Shown: positions 1 to 8,653 of the stretch, piece by piece
Position numbering within the stretch: the stretch's first letter is position 1
Layout of the letters: the number at the start of each line of letters is the position of its first letter
DNA from: Planococcus shixiaomingii
Lineage (GTDB): Bacteria; Bacillota; Bacilli; Bacillales_A; Planococcaceae
DNA: 64,000 bases
Reading direction: 5' to 3'
NCBI RefSeq assembly: GCF_030413615.1
Contig: NZ_CP129236.1
Span: 3,332,001-3,396,000, forward strand
The notes under the pieces: generated by a model
Databases searched by the model: none
The model's input: only the letters and a program-made list of their open reading frames with translations
Told to the model about the DNA's origin: nothing
Translations under genes and position numbers: made by a program

Positions 1-1
1 A

Positions 2-53
2 GCGTATTTTAACTTTTGTGACGCATATTTTCACCTTTACAGTGCATATTTCC
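2..53. repeat. 21-bp-period array, GC(A/G)TATTT word
   Basis: The word GCRTATTT occurs at 2, 23 and 44, an exact 21-bp period, with unrelated spacers between copies. The array touches the left edge of the window and may continue beyond it. It precedes the pepT promoter region, so it may be the tail of the intergenic space after the previous gene. It has the same period as the TCATA arrays elsewhere in this window but a different word. Confidence 0.55.
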
Positions 54-110
54 AAAATTTAATCTTTTCATGCTAAAATATGATTACTACATATATAGGA
101 GGATTCATCT

Positions 111-1337
111 ATGCTTGAAACGTTAATCGAACGACTTGTGCGCTATGCAAAAATCGATACACAATCAGATTTTACCGCTGCCTCCACCCCTTCTACTCCA
201 GGACAATGGAATTTGCTGCATGAATTGGAGCGGGAAATGAAAGCTATTGGCCTTGAAGAAGTCGGGATGGATGAACATGGCTATTTGTTCGGTACACTTC
301 CTTCTAATACAGACAAAGAACTTCCTGTCGTCGGCTTTTTAGCGCACGTTGATACGGCGACGGATTTTACCGGCAAAAACGTCAATCCTCAGCGCGTCGA
401 AAATTACGATGGCAATGATATTCCGTTAAGTGAAAAGATTGTCATGTCCCCTAATGATTTTCCGGCATTGAAAGATTATGCCGGCCATACGCTGATCACT
501 ACAGACGGTACAACGCTGCTCGGCGCCGACAACAAAGCCGGCATCGCCGAAATCATGACAGCGATGGAATACTTGGTCCAGCATCCGGAAATCAAGCACG
601 GTAAAATCCGTATCGCCTTTACTCCTGATGAAGAAATCGGCAAAGGGCCGCATAAATTTGATGTTGCAAGATTCGGTGCAGAGTTTGCTTACACAATGGA
701 CGGCGGTCCGATTGGCGAATTACAATACGAAAGCTTTAACGCCGCAGCAGCTACACTGACGATTCAAGGAAAAAGCGTCCATCCCGGTTCTTCCAAAAAC
801 AAAATGGTCAATGCGTCAACAGTGGCCATCCAATTCCAGCAAGAAATGCCGCAAAATGAAGTGCCTGAGCTGACAGAAGACTATGAAGGCTTTATTCACT
901 TGAACAGCTTCCAAGGCAATGTGGAACAAGCAGTGTTGTCCTACATCATCCGCTATTTCGACAAAGAGGAATTTGAAGCGAAAAAAGCCCACATGCAGCA
1001 AGTGGCTGAAAAACTGCAAGCTAAATACGGCAGTGATGCAATCCAACTTGAGATTGAAGACCAATACTATAATATGCGCGAGAAAATCGAGCCGGTGATG
1101 GAAATCGTTGATGCAGCAGAAACGGCGATGAACACGTTGGGCATTGAACCGAACATTGTCCCTGTACGAGGCGGTACAGATGGTTCCCAATTGTCTTATA
1201 TGGGCATGCCGACACCGAATATTTTTACCGGCGGCGAAAACTACCACGGAAAATACGAATTTATTTCTGCAGAAAACATGGAAAAAGCTACTCAAGTCAT
1301 TGTAGAAATCGTCCGGGCAATGAAACAAAAGCGCTGA
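111..1337 (+). CDS. pepT: peptidase T (tripeptide aminopeptidase)
   Basis: Cytosolic M20B metallopeptidase that removes the N-terminal residue from tripeptides, a late step in peptide utilisation. The 408 aa length is normal for PepT. The metal-site motifs are present in order: AHVDTATD (His79, Asp81), the bridging Asp in LLGADNKAG, the catalytic Glu pair in TPDEEIG, the Asp in YTMDGG, and a late His in [10 protein letters not shown]. An AGGAGG ribosome site lies about 8 nt before the ATG. A -10-like TAAAAT/TATGAT stretch lies around 74-83. A bidirectional terminator follows. No unusual feature; assignment is firm. Confidence 0.95.
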   Translation: MLETLIERLVRYAKIDTQSDFTAASTPSTPGQWNLLHELEREMKAIGLEEVGMDEHGYLFGTLPSNTDKELPVVGFLAHVDTATDFTGKNVNPQRVENYDGNDIPLSEKIVMSPNDFPALKDYAGHTLITTDGTTLLGADNKAGIAEIMTAMEYLVQHPEIKHGKIRIAFTPDEEIGKGPHKFDVARFGAEFAYTMDGGPIGELQYESFNAAAATLTIQGKSVHPGSSKNKMVNASTVAIQFQQEMPQNEVPELTEDYEGFIHLNSFQGNVEQAVLSYIIRYFDKEEFEAKKAHMQQVAEKLQAKYGSDAIQLEIEDQYYNMREKIEPVMEIVDAAETAMNTLGIEPNIVPVRGGTDGSQLSYMGMPTPNIFTGGENYHGKYEFISAENMEKATQVIVEIVRAMKQKR

Positions 1338-1356
1338 CATTTATGTAATGCAATAC

Positions 1357-1396
1357 AAAAAAGCCATTCAACTTTTGAAGTTGAATGGCTTTTTTT
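1357..1396. terminator. bidirectional terminator pepT / STAS gene
   Basis: Perfect hairpin AAGCCATTCAACTT / AAGTTGAATGGCTT with an A tract before and a T tract after, so it can end transcription from both convergent genes. Confidence 0.9.
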
Positions 1397-2414
1397 AGAT
1401 AATGCTCCGTCCATTTTGAGCTAATGCGTAATGAATGCCATGCTGTAAAGTCTGGAAGCAATTGAATTTTGATAAGTTGATGCCGGATTCAGCGATGATC
1501 ATGCTCATTTGGGGCGAAATGCCGACCAAGATGGTGGATGTTCCGATCAAGGAAGCTGTCGCTCCGATCTTATCGATCAAACTAGCGGCATGAGTAGTGA
1601 AATTATTATTGAGCCCGGTTAAATCCAATACCAAGTATTTCGATTTATGAGTCGGCAGATTTTGCAAAGTTTTCACAAGCAATTCTTCTGCACGCTCCTC
1701 ATCATAAGTGCCAAGCAATGGAACGACTACGATATCTTCTAAAACAGGAATGATCGGCGAAGAAATCTCTTTAATCAATTCGTTCAATTCTCTTGTTTTT
1801 TCTTCTACCAAGTTTTCCAGCTGATCGATTTGTTCAGCTTCTTTTGAACGCGCCAACCGGTGGATATTTTTTTCAATGGTTTCTTCGGAAGGAAAATACT
1901 CGACAATGGTTTCCGGGAATCCTTCAATTTGAGAATGAACGGTTTTATACCAGATATTTCGGCCAAAAAGTTTTGTGAAGATCCCCGCGTAATGCGCTGG
2001 CAGGAACCTGCCGCCTGCTTTTTTTCCTTGAGCCACATTGATTTTATGTTCCCAGCTATTTCTCAAATGAACCTCAAGTGTGCCTGTCTCAGTGTTCAAG
2101 TTACGGATTTCGGCAATTCCCCAACCCGCCGAAGAATATGTATAAGTAATCAGATTAGCTGCTTTTTCCACATCGACATCTTCCATCTCAGAAAAATAGT
2201 CTCCTACAACCAATCCTTGGCGAAAGCCGGTTGTTTCCATCACCACGCCCGTTGCTTCTTCTCCAGAGATTTCTTCTATAGAGTCAAAAAACATTTTCAT
2301 GGCCGTGCCCGTCCAAAATAACACGGAATCTTGCCCTTCAAATTGAAATTTCCCTTCTTCCAAATCCCATTCAAATTGCAATCCGCCTACAGTTAGTGAA
2401 GATTTTGTTTCCAT
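1395..2414 (-). CDS. RsbR-type STAS-domain protein
   Basis: A 339 aa soluble protein. The C-terminal third (about residues 225-335) looks like a STAS domain: a VPLLGTYD strand, an ALVLDLTG-like stretch (KYLVLDLTGLNN) and a later ILVGISPQM strand, as in RsbR/RsbS stressosome proteins. A charged helix around residues 190-225 (AEQIDQLENLVEEKTRELNE, coiled-coil-like) links it to an N-terminal sensor-like domain of about 190 residues that I do not recognise with certainty (possibly V4R/heme-NO-like). By family knowledge it may signal stress to the sigma-B pathway. It stands alone, with no rsb partners beside it. The residue after DLTG is Leu-Asn-Asn rather than the usual Ser/Thr phosphorylation site, so classical RsbT phosphorylation is doubtful. 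Confidence 0.7.
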   Translation of the reverse strand: METKSSLTVGGLQFEWDLEEGKFQFEGQDSVLFWTGTAMKMFFDSIEEISGEEATGVVMETTGFRQGLVVGDYFSEMEDVDVEKAANLITYTYSSAGWGIAEIRNLNTETGTLEVHLRNSWEHKINVAQGKKAGGRFLPAHYAGIFTKLFGRNIWYKTVHSQIEGFPETIVEYFPSEETIEKNIHRLARSKEAEQIDQLENLVEEKTRELNELIKEISSPIIPVLEDIVVVPLLGTYDEERAEELLVKTLQNLPTHKSKYLVLDLTGLNNNFTTHAASLIDKIGATASLIGTSTILVGISPQMSMIIAESGINLSKFNCFQTLQHGIHYALAQNGRSII

Positions 2415-2600
2415 ATTGCAACTCCTCTCGTTCCCTGGCTCTATTTTATCATAGGCCTTCCAACAGCTGCTAATTTCAAAACTCTTGCTAATAATGGATG
2501 GTTTTCTTATCTTCTCTTCTCTTAATTAGAAGGCTGATGTTTTAAATCAACTCAATAAAGGAATATACAACTAACATCAAAAGAAAGAGGTGCTTTATTA

Positions 2601-2834
2601 ATGACGAACAACCATTCAGGTTCAGGTGATGGCAAGCGTGAAAAAAAAGCAGTCCCTTCTATGGATAATCCGGAACAATTCACAACCGATAACCAAAGTA
2701 TACAAGATATGTTCGAAGAAGAACAAAATGTTGATACCATTGCACTGGAAGATTTAAAGCAAAACATGCAGGATGAAGCTAATCCTCGTGAAACTAAAAG
2801 CAATTCCTCCAGCGAGGAAAAATATCCGGATTGA
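2601..2834 (+). CDS. small hydrophilic protein, unknown
   Basis: A 77 aa, very acidic, low-complexity protein without hydrophobic segments, rich in Asn, Ser, Glu and Asp, with no cysteine; probably disordered. An AAAGAGGTG ribosome site lies about 9 nt before the ATG. About 40-60 nt upstream, TTTTAA (2540-2545) and GGAATA (2560-2565) with a 14-nt spacer resemble a weak sigma-B promoter, which would fit the stress-type gene downstream. A hairpin terminator follows. I do not recognise the family. Confidence 0.6.
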   Translation: MTNNHSGSGDGKREKKAVPSMDNPEQFTTDNQSIQDMFEEEQNVDTIALEDLKQNMQDEANPRETKSNSSSEEKYPD

Positions 2835-2861
2835 TTCTTTTCAAAAAGAGCTTTCATCAAG

Positions 2862-2895
2862 AGAACCGCATGAATAGCTCCATACGGTTCTTTTT
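2862..2895 (+). terminator. terminator after the 77-aa gene
   Basis: AGAACCG ... CGGTTCT stem with a long loop holding a second ATG/CAT pairing, followed by TTTTT. It lies between the small gene and the next gene and may be only partial. Confidence 0.7.
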
Positions 2896-2933
2896 CATTT
2901 GATTTCATAAGCTAATTTAAAGGAGAGATGACA

Positions 2934-3356
2934 GTGACTCAAGAAGAATTGAAGAATACGGCATTGAAAATTTTAGAAGACAGCCATGTGGGAACTTTAG
3001 CTACTGTTCAAGGAAACAAACCGCATTCCCGTTATATGACATTTTTCCACGATGAATTTACATTGTATACGGCGACCAGCAAAAAAACGCAAAAAGTTGA
3101 CGAGCTTGAAGCCAATCCTCATGTTCACATTCTTCTAGGCTATGAAGGCCAAGGAGTTGGGGATGCTTTCTTGGAAATTGAAGGTGAGATGGGCGTCCAT
3201 GACGACCAAAGCATGATCGACAAAGTATGGAATGATGCATTGAAAGGCTGGTTCTCTGGTCCGGACGATCCGAACCTTGTTATTTTAGCCATCAAGCCGA
3301 ATAATGTCCGCCTCATCAATAAAAAAGGCCAAGAACCGCAAACAATCGAATTATAA
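2934..3356 (+). CDS. pyridoxamine-phosphate-oxidase-like stress protein (YdaG/GSP26 type)
   Basis: A 140 aa split-barrel FMN-binding protein of the general stress protein 26 group. The pattern HVGTLATVQGNKPHSRYMTFFHD, then a TSKKTQKVDELEANPHVHILLGYEG strand and a FLEIEGEMGV strand, is typical. It probably binds a flavin; the substrate is unknown. Start choice: the perfect AAAGGAG at 2919-2925 nearly abuts an ATG at 2928 but sits 8 nt before the GTG at 2934, so GTG is the better start. A hairpin follows the gene. The neighbouring STAS protein and small acidic gene suggest a stress context. Confidence 0.85.
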   Translation: MTQEELKNTALKILEDSHVGTLATVQGNKPHSRYMTFFHDEFTLYTATSKKTQKVDELEANPHVHILLGYEGQGVGDAFLEIEGEMGVHDDQSMIDKVWNDALKGWFSGPDDPNLVILAIKPNNVRLINKKGQEPQTIEL

Positions 3357-3360
3357 TAGC

Positions 3361-3394
3361 AAAAAGCGGCTCTCATTTATGGAGCCGCTTTTTT
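3361..3394. terminator. bidirectional terminator, GSP26-like / nsrR
   Basis: AAAAAGCGGCTC / GAGCCGCTTTTTT hairpin between convergent genes. Confidence 0.85.
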
Positions 3395-3827
3395 ATGTTT
3401 GTAAAATGGCACGGAGCCCTTCCCGGTTCACCAGCAAATCTTCCAGCGTATATTCATCCAGCACCGTTAAGTAAGCATGGAGCGCTTTTCCTAACACGCC
3501 GCGAAGACCACATACGGGTGCAATCGGGCAGCGGTTATGTTCAAGGTCAAAACACTCGACCAAATGAAAATCATCTTCCATTTGCCTTACTACAGTTCCT
3601 ATATTGATATTCTGCGGAACATCTGCCAGACGGATTCCGCCGCCCCGCCCTCGAACGGTCTGGATAAATCCGGCTTTGCCAAGTTCAAATGCCACTTTGG
3701 TTAAATGGTTTTTAGATATATTATAAGCGTCTGAAATTTCTTGGATAGTTGAAAGTTTTTCCGGCTCTTTGGAACCCAAGTAAATGAGCACACGCAGTGA
3801 AAAATCGGTATACATCGTTAATCTCAC
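3393..3827 (-). CDS. nsrR: NsrR, nitric-oxide-sensing Rrf2-family repressor
   Basis: DNA-binding iron-sulfur repressor of NO-response genes. It has an N-terminal winged helix (recognition helix near SKNHLTKVAFELG) and a wing RGRGGGIRL. Three Cys ligands lie in ECFDLEHNRCPIAPVCGL, spaced 8 and 6 residues as in Bacillus NsrR, followed by the family tail LDEYTLEDLL. Start choice: a GTG three codons upstream abuts the AAGGAAGG ribosome site, whereas the GTG at 3827 has 8-nt spacing and gives MRLTMYTD, placing Asp at position 8, the known fourth cluster ligand. The protein is then 144 aa. It is divergent from hmp, whose promoter region carries a matching operator. Confidence 0.93.
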   Translation of the reverse strand: MRLTMYTDFSLRVLIYLGSKEPEKLSTIQEISDAYNISKNHLTKVAFELGKAGFIQTVRGRGGGIRLADVPQNINIGTVVRQMEDDFHLVECFDLEHNRCPIAPVCGLRGVLGKALHAYLTVLDEYTLEDLLVNREGLRAILQT

Positions 3828-4033
3828 AATTTTCACCTTCCTTGCTTACCAACTAGTATAACGATTGGCTTGTTTTCACGAAAGCAATTGAACCTACTCC
3901 TATGAAAAGGAAAGTTTGGAGTATGCTATTCCAATAAATTATAGAAATCGTCAAATCTATAATTCGCTATCTATTGCTTCTGCGGGTCTTTTTATGTCGG
4001 TTATGTGAAAGTAAATATGTCTAAAATTTAAAC

Positions 4034-4050
4034 ATGTATTTTAAATATAT
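4034..4050. promoter_or_regulatory. NsrR operator upstream of hmp
   Basis: ATGTATTTTAAATATAT: 8-bp half sites around a central T with one mismatch, matching the NsrR site type known for Bacillus hmp. It lies 59 nt before the hmp start. The rest of the 3828-4108 gap is A+T-rich and holds both divergent promoters. Confidence 0.8.
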
Positions 4051-4108
4051 CTTTAAAACAAAAAAAGGAATATAGTCAAGCTATAGAAAACAAAAGGAGC
4101 GATTGACT

Positions 4109-5290
4109 ATGTTATCTGAGCAAACAAAAGCCATTATCAAATCTACAGTGCCCGTATTGGGAGTACACGGAACGGCGATTACGACTACGTTTTACCGCAA
4201 CCTTTTTGAAGCGCATCCGGAATTACTGAATATTTTCAACCACGCCAACCAAGCAAAAGGCCGCCAGCAAGCTGCCCTTGCAAATACGGTATATGGCGCA
4301 GCCTTACATATCGACAACTTGGAAGCTATCCTTCCTGCTGTCGTTCAAATTGCCAATAAACATGTGAGTCTTGGCGTTAAAGCTGAACACTATCCGATTG
4401 TGGGAGAGTTTTTATTGAAAGCCATCAAAGAAGTCCTTGGCGATGCCGCAACTGATGACATCATCAACGCTTGGGCAGAAGCTTACGGCGTAATCGCCGC
4501 CGCTTTTATCGGTGTCGAGAATGATATGTATGAAAAAATGGCAAGCCAGGAAAACGGCTGGTCCTTCTTCAAAGGATTCACAGTGGCACGCAAAGTAAAA
4601 GAAAGCGAAAACATCACATCGTTTTATTTAAAGCCTTCGGATGGCGCAAACGTCCCTGCGTACAAGCCAGGCCAATACATTTCAGTGCGTTTGGCGATTC
4701 CGGGTGAAAAGTATTTGTTCAATCGCCAATACAGTTTGTCGCAAGCCGTTAAACCTGACGAGTTCCGAATTTCCGTTAAACGCGATGCTGACAACGATCC
4801 GAACGGCCGTGTCTCCATTTATCTGCATGATGAAATAAACGTTGGGGATGCTATTGAAGTCAGCGCACCGGCTGGCGAGTTTGTTCTGGATACTACGAAA
4901 CAAACTCCCGTTGCTTTTGTCAGCGGCGGTGTCGGCATCACACCGATGATGAGCATGTTTGAAACCGTAGCTACAATGACGCCAGAACGGCCAACTGTGT
5001 TCTTGCACGCTGCCCGCAATGAAACCTTGCATGCGTTTGACGAAGCTATTCAATCTTATGCCGCTTCGATGCCAAACGCTTCTTATAAAACATTGTATTC
5101 CGATCAGCCGCAAGGCTACATCACACGTGACGTTTTGAAAGAAATGGTTGATGTGACCGGGGACGTCTACGTATGCGGACCTGTACCTTTCATGGAAAGC
5201 ATGATTCAGGAACTCCGCGTACTCGGCATGACGGATGAGCAAATCCATTTTGAATTTTTCGGTCCGGCTGTTGCCATTCAAACGGTTTAA
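4109..5290 (+). CDS. hmp: flavohemoprotein, nitric oxide dioxygenase
   Basis: Converts NO and O2 to nitrate using NAD(P)H, in the cytosol. The 393 aa protein has an N-terminal globin domain (about 1-145, proximal His in [16 protein letters not shown] near its end), an FAD domain with the RQYSLS motif (about 150-260) and an NAD domain with [12 protein letters not shown] (about 265-393). An AAAGGAG ribosome site is 3 nt from a TTG at 4103 and 9 nt from the ATG at 4109, so ATG is chosen. The NsrR operator upstream and divergent nsrR indicate derepression by NO. A nitric oxide synthase is encoded 53 kb away in this window. Confidence 0.96.
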   Translation: MLSEQTKAIIKSTVPVLGVHGTAITTTFYRNLFEAHPELLNIFNHANQAKGRQQAALANTVYGAALHIDNLEAILPAVVQIANKHVSLGVKAEHYPIVGEFLLKAIKEVLGDAATDDIINAWAEAYGVIAAAFIGVENDMYEKMASQENGWSFFKGFTVARKVKESENITSFYLKPSDGANVPAYKPGQYISVRLAIPGEKYLFNRQYSLSQAVKPDEFRISVKRDADNDPNGRVSIYLHDEINVGDAIEVSAPAGEFVLDTTKQTPVAFVSGGVGITPMMSMFETVATMTPERPTVFLHAARNETLHAFDEAIQSYAASMPNASYKTLYSDQPQGYITRDVLKEMVDVTGDVYVCGPVPFMESMIQELRVLGMTDEQIHFEFFGPAVAIQTV

Positions 5291-5300
5291 CTTGATAGAA

Positions 5301-5333
5301 AAAGGCTGTCCACTAATGCAGGCAGCCTTTTTT
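5301..5333 (+). terminator. hmp terminator
   Basis: AAAGGCTG ... CAGCCTTTTTT hairpin 11 nt after the hmp stop. Confidence 0.88.
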
Positions 5334-5344
5334 GTGGCGGAAAA

Positions 5345-5470
5345 TAGCTTAAGTGATCATAAAAGTGGTTTAAGTGATCATAAAATGACTGAGTTCGCTC
5401 ATAACAGCCCATTAAGTGATCATAAGCCAACCACAACTGATCATAAAGCGCATCCCACCGCTCATAAATC
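5345..5470. repeat. 21-bp-period array, six TCATAA words
   Basis: TCATAA starts at 5357, 5378, 5399, 5420, 5441 and 5462, every interval exactly 21 bp. Each word is followed by three and preceded by twelve variable bases; four of the six words are preceded by TGA (giving TGATCA) and two by CGC. The array sits exactly between the hmp terminator and the permease terminator of the convergent genes. Because 21 is seven codons, one frame reads as heptads ([S/T]-[D/A]-H-[K/N]); I judge this a by-product, because a sister array at 10166-10290 has a 20-bp interval that breaks the frame. Confidence 0.85.
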
Positions 5471-5482
5471 CTGACTCACACA

Positions 5483-5515
5483 AAAAGGACCCGCCAACTA
5501 ATGGCAGGTCCTTTT
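5483..5515 (-). terminator. terminator of the siderophore permease gene
   Basis: AAAAGGACC-GCC / GGC-GGTCCTTTT hairpin just past the stop of the minus-strand permease gene; its symmetric A/T tracts allow both directions. Confidence 0.88.
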
Positions 5516-5517
5516 CT

Positions 5518-7479
5518 TTATTTCATTTTCCTCAATAAATACAGCAAATAAGGTGTTCCGATGAGCGCTACAATGAGGCCGCTCGGAATATCTTTCGGCG
5601 CAATCAAGATGCGGCCGACAAAGTCAGCGGTGACCAGCAGCAAGCCGCCAAGCAAACCTGACGCAAGCATGAGCGGCAAATGGCGGAAGCCGACAAGACG
5701 GCGTGCGATATGCGGTGCCACTAGCCCAATAAAGCCGATCGTTCCTACAATGGAAACTGCAGCTGTCGAAATGGCTACGCCAATAATCAATGCCCAGACT
5801 CGCGTCGATCGAATGCTCAAGCCAAGCCCCGCAGCCACATCATCACCAAATGTCAACGTGTCCAAGCTGCGGGTGATGTAAATAGCCGGCCCAATAAACA
5901 GGACGAATAAAATGAGCGCAAACTGGACATCTTCCCAGCCTTTTCCGTACGTGCTTCCTGACAGCCAGACGAGCGCACTGGCTACAGCAAGCTTGGCTTT
6001 AACGACAAACACTTGAGTCGCCGCAGAACCGAACGCCGAAATGGCGATGCCCATCAGCGCGACAAGCATCGGCTGGAAATTGTTTTTCCAAGCCGTGACT
6101 AAAATAATTCCTAGCGCTAAAACGGCACCAAGTGTAGCACCCAACGGCAAGAAGGCCGATGGAATTGCCGGGAAGACGACGAGCAGCAGCATCGCTCCTG
6201 CCCCGGCCATCGATGTGACTCCGAGCACACTGGAGTCAGCCAATGGATTTCGAAGCACCCCTTGCAAAATAACTCCGGTGATGGCCAGCATGATTCCGAC
6301 GATAAATGACGTCAGTACGCGGGGCACCCGGAAATTCCAGACAACTGGTTTCATCCACTCAAACGACCATTCAGAGCCATTAAAGCTGAGCGCCAGCGTA
6401 ATGACAACAGCAATCATCCCGATCAATAGTGGCAGCAAAACTTTCAACCGGACCGGTTTGGTGGTCCCGCCCATTTGACGATCGCCGCGTTTCATTGATT
6501 TTGCCGTTTTCCAAGCAAGATACAACAGCCATGGCCCGCCAATCAACGCGGTCATCGCGCCAACCGGAACTTCCTGCCCCGGCTGGATGAGCCGGCCCAG
6601 AACATCCGCTCCGATCAGCATGACGCTTCCCCACAAGAAGGAGTGGGCAAAAATCTGGAAATGTCCACGTATTCCCATCATCCGGACAATATGAGGTGCC
6701 ATCAAGCCGATAAAGCCGATCGGTCCGACGACACTGACTGTCGCGGCTGCCAGCACAATGGCGACTCCCCACGCCATTAGCTTGACGAGCCGGACGTTTT
6801 GTCCGAGCGACGACGCAATGTCTTCACCAAGTGACAGCACATCCATCGATTTTGAAAGAACCAACGCAGCCACAAAGAATATCGCGATGACCGGCGCCGC
6901 AAACTTGACGCCTTCCCAGTTCAGTTGGACCAAGGTTCCTGAACCCCATAAGAAGAGACCGCTTGTTTGATTTTCAAATAATAATTGCATGGCCCCTGTC
7001 ATCGAAGAAAATAACAGCGAAATGATCATACCGGTAAGGGCGACTCTGACCGGATCCATTTGTTTGCCTGACAGCCCGACGACCAGCAAGGAAGACAGCA
7101 CTGCCCCTAAAAGTGCGGTGATAAACGGAAATTGCCCCAAGAACGATGGAAAGAAGATAACCGAGATCACTACAAAGAAGAATGCACCGGCGTTGATTCC
7201 CAAAGTTCCTGGAGAAGCGAGCGGATTGTTGGTCAGCGTCTGCAGCACTGCACCGGAAACTGCCAACGCACCGCCCGCCACTAAGCCAATCACCAGGCGC
7301 GGCAACCGGAGGCTCATGACGATATCCTGAATTCGCCCTTCTACCCATACTCCGCTTACAAGTTCCGAAACCGTGTAGTCCGCCTGCCCTTGGATCAAAT
7401 GGATGAGAGACAACGCAATAAGCAGGAAAAAGCCCCCTGCCAAAGAGGCAAAGGACTTCATGTTCAGTTTTCCGTGCAT
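5518..7479 (-). CDS. fused FecCD-type siderophore-iron ABC permease (FhuB-like)
   Basis: A 653 aa integral membrane protein made of two tandem FecCD domains, about 1-335 and 340-653. Each ends with the cytoplasmic-loop motif of the family: GFIGLMAPHIVRMMG in the first half and GFIGLVAPHIARRLVG in the second. Each half would carry about ten membrane helices. Most Bacillus iron permeases use two separate subunits; this fused layout is that of E. coli FhuB. The start overlaps the stop of the binding-protein gene by one base (TAATG), indicating translational coupling. It works with the lipoprotein upstream and the divergent ATPase. The siderophore is not readable from sequence. Confidence 0.93.
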   Translation of the reverse strand: MHGKLNMKSFASLAGGFFLLIALSLIHLIQGQADYTVSELVSGVWVEGRIQDIVMSLRLPRLVIGLVAGGALAVSGAVLQTLTNNPLASPGTLGINAGAFFFVVISVIFFPSFLGQFPFITALLGAVLSSLLVVGLSGKQMDPVRVALTGMIISLLFSSMTGAMQLLFENQTSGLFLWGSGTLVQLNWEGVKFAAPVIAIFFVAALVLSKSMDVLSLGEDIASSLGQNVRLVKLMAWGVAIVLAAATVSVVGPIGFIGLMAPHIVRMMGIRGHFQIFAHSFLWGSVMLIGADVLGRLIQPGQEVPVGAMTALIGGPWLLYLAWKTAKSMKRGDRQMGGTTKPVRLKVLLPLLIGMIAVVITLALSFNGSEWSFEWMKPVVWNFRVPRVLTSFIVGIMLAITGVILQGVLRNPLADSSVLGVTSMAGAGAMLLLVVFPAIPSAFLPLGATLGAVLALGIILVTAWKNNFQPMLVALMGIAISAFGSAATQVFVVKAKLAVASALVWLSGSTYGKGWEDVQFALILFVLFIGPAIYITRSLDTLTFGDDVAAGLGLSIRSTRVWALIIGVAISTAAVSIVGTIGFIGLVAPHIARRLVGFRHLPLMLASGLLGGLLLVTADFVGRILIAPKDIPSGLIVALIGTPYLLYLLRKMK

Positions 7480-8453
7480 TATTTATTCACCATGACGTCC
7501 GTGATCTGGTTCATAAGCGTTTCTGCTGACAATGGGCCTCCGTACAGCCAAGTGTCCGCACCTAAATCGTATGTGCGGCCTTCTTTAACGAACGCCAAGT
7601 TTTCCCATACTTTGTTGCCTTTTAACTGGTTTTCGTAAATATTGTCTTCATCCGGCACGGTATACAAGTAGTTGGCGTTTTCGTATTTCACTAAGCCTTC
7701 TACATTAAACGTGCTCGATCCGAAGATTTCATATTGGTCCGGCTGGTGTACATTGTTTAAACCGATGCGCTCCAAGATGATTGATGCCATGGAGTTCGGT
7801 GTGAATACACGAATTTCCGGCGCTTGAGCCCCAGTATAAGCCAATGTTAAAATGACGTCTTTTGTTTTCAAGTTTGCAGCTTCAATTTCTGCTGCCTTTT
7901 CTTCGTATTTTGTTTCAAGATCCGCAAGAACTTTGTCAGCTTCCGCTGTTTTGTCCACTGCTTTGGCGATTTCTTTGAATGTCGTTTCCATTTCCTGATA
8001 AAGATCGATGCTTTCATCTTCCGGATACGGGTTAAAAATCACGGTCGGTGCAATTTTCTCCAAATCCTCAAGCATTGCATCGTGGCGGAAACTAACGCCG
8101 ATGATCAAATCGGGCTCGATTGCCGCGATTGCTTCCAAGTTCGGTTCTTGGCGTCCACCCACATCCACAACAGTTTCATCCAATTGCGGTTCGATGTTCA
8201 CATAGTTGCCATAATCTACGATGTCCGCCATGCCTGCTGGCTGCACCCCTACTGCCAATAAATCCTCGGCATAAGTCCATTCAAGAACAACCACTTTTTT
8301 AGCTGGTGCATCCAATTTCACTTCTCCATTAGTGCCTGTAATAGTTACCGGCTCTGCTGCGGTTTCTGTAGTCGCCGGTTCTTCACTCGCTGAAGAACAG
8401 CCAGCAAGAACGAGCATTAAAATTGCTATTAACAATACAATCCGTTGTTTCAT
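7479..8453 (-). CDS. iron-siderophore ABC transporter binding lipoprotein
   Basis: A 324 aa lipoprotein with signal MKQRIVLLIAILMLVLAGC, lipobox LAGC and a Ser/Glu/Thr-rich linker, then a FhuD/FepB-type periplasmic-binding fold. Family features include VVVLEWTYAEDLLAVG near the start, NLEAIAAIEPDLIIG, and an ending that names the docking helix (LSAETLMNQITDVM). It captures a ferric siderophore outside the membrane. It is first gene of the operon with the fused permease. A Fur box lies just upstream, so iron starvation should induce it. Confidence 0.92.
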   Translation of the reverse strand: MKQRIVLLIAILMLVLAGCSSASEEPATTETAAEPVTITGTNGEVKLDAPAKKVVVLEWTYAEDLLAVGVQPAGMADIVDYGNYVNIEPQLDETVVDVGGRQEPNLEAIAAIEPDLIIGVSFRHDAMLEDLEKIAPTVIFNPYPEDESIDLYQEMETTFKEIAKAVDKTAEADKVLADLETKYEEKAAEIEAANLKTKDVILTLAYTGAQAPEIRVFTPNSMASIILERIGLNNVHQPDQYEIFGSSTFNVEGLVKYENANYLYTVPDEDNIYENQLKGNKVWENLAFVKEGRTYDLGADTWLYGGPLSAETLMNQITDVMVNK

Positions 8454-8476
8454 ATGTCCTAGCCCCCAAGGTTATC

Positions 8477-8491
8477 TGATAACGATTCTCA
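8477..8491 (-). promoter_or_regulatory. Fur box, binding-protein side
   Basis: TGATAACGATTCTCA, a 7-1-7 inverted repeat close to TGATAATNATTATCA, 23 bases upstream of the lipoprotein start. Confidence 0.78.
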
Positions 8492-8549
8492 ATACGTATT
8501 TATTCTATTGTTATCTGTCACAAATGTAAAGGTTTTTCTCAATATATAG

Positions 8550-8564
8550 TGAAAATCGTTCTCA
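8550..8564. promoter_or_regulatory. Fur box, middle of the divergent region
   Basis: TGAAAATCGTTCTCA, a 7-1-7 Fur-type site in the shared divergent promoter region. Confidence 0.75.
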
Positions 8565-8596
8565 TTTGTTGGGTATTTATGATATAGTAAGCGTAT

Positions 8597-8611
8597 TGAG
8601 AAATCGTATCA
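8597..8611 (+). promoter_or_regulatory. Fur box, ATPase side
   Basis: TGAGAAATCGTATCA, a weaker 7-1-7 site just downstream of the -10-like TATAGT near 8583 and before the ATPase gene. Confidence 0.55.
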
Positions 8612-8653
8612 GTTAAACAAATGGCGATAGAAAAGATATGGAGGAATTACACA

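Noticed and set aside
816..1340. 174-residue reading antisense to pepT
   Set aside because: Shadow of pepT; Cys/His/Phe-rich composition typical of antisense frames.
5345..5470. CRISPR array
   Set aside because: The conserved word is only about 6-10 bases and the unit 21 bp; there are no cas genes and no typical 25-40 bp repeats.
5235..5474. 79-residue reading with SDHK-type heptads over the 21-bp array
   Set aside because: It overlaps the hmp end in another frame, has no ribosome site, and the heptad pattern follows from the 21-bp DNA period. A sister array has a 20-bp step that breaks the frame.
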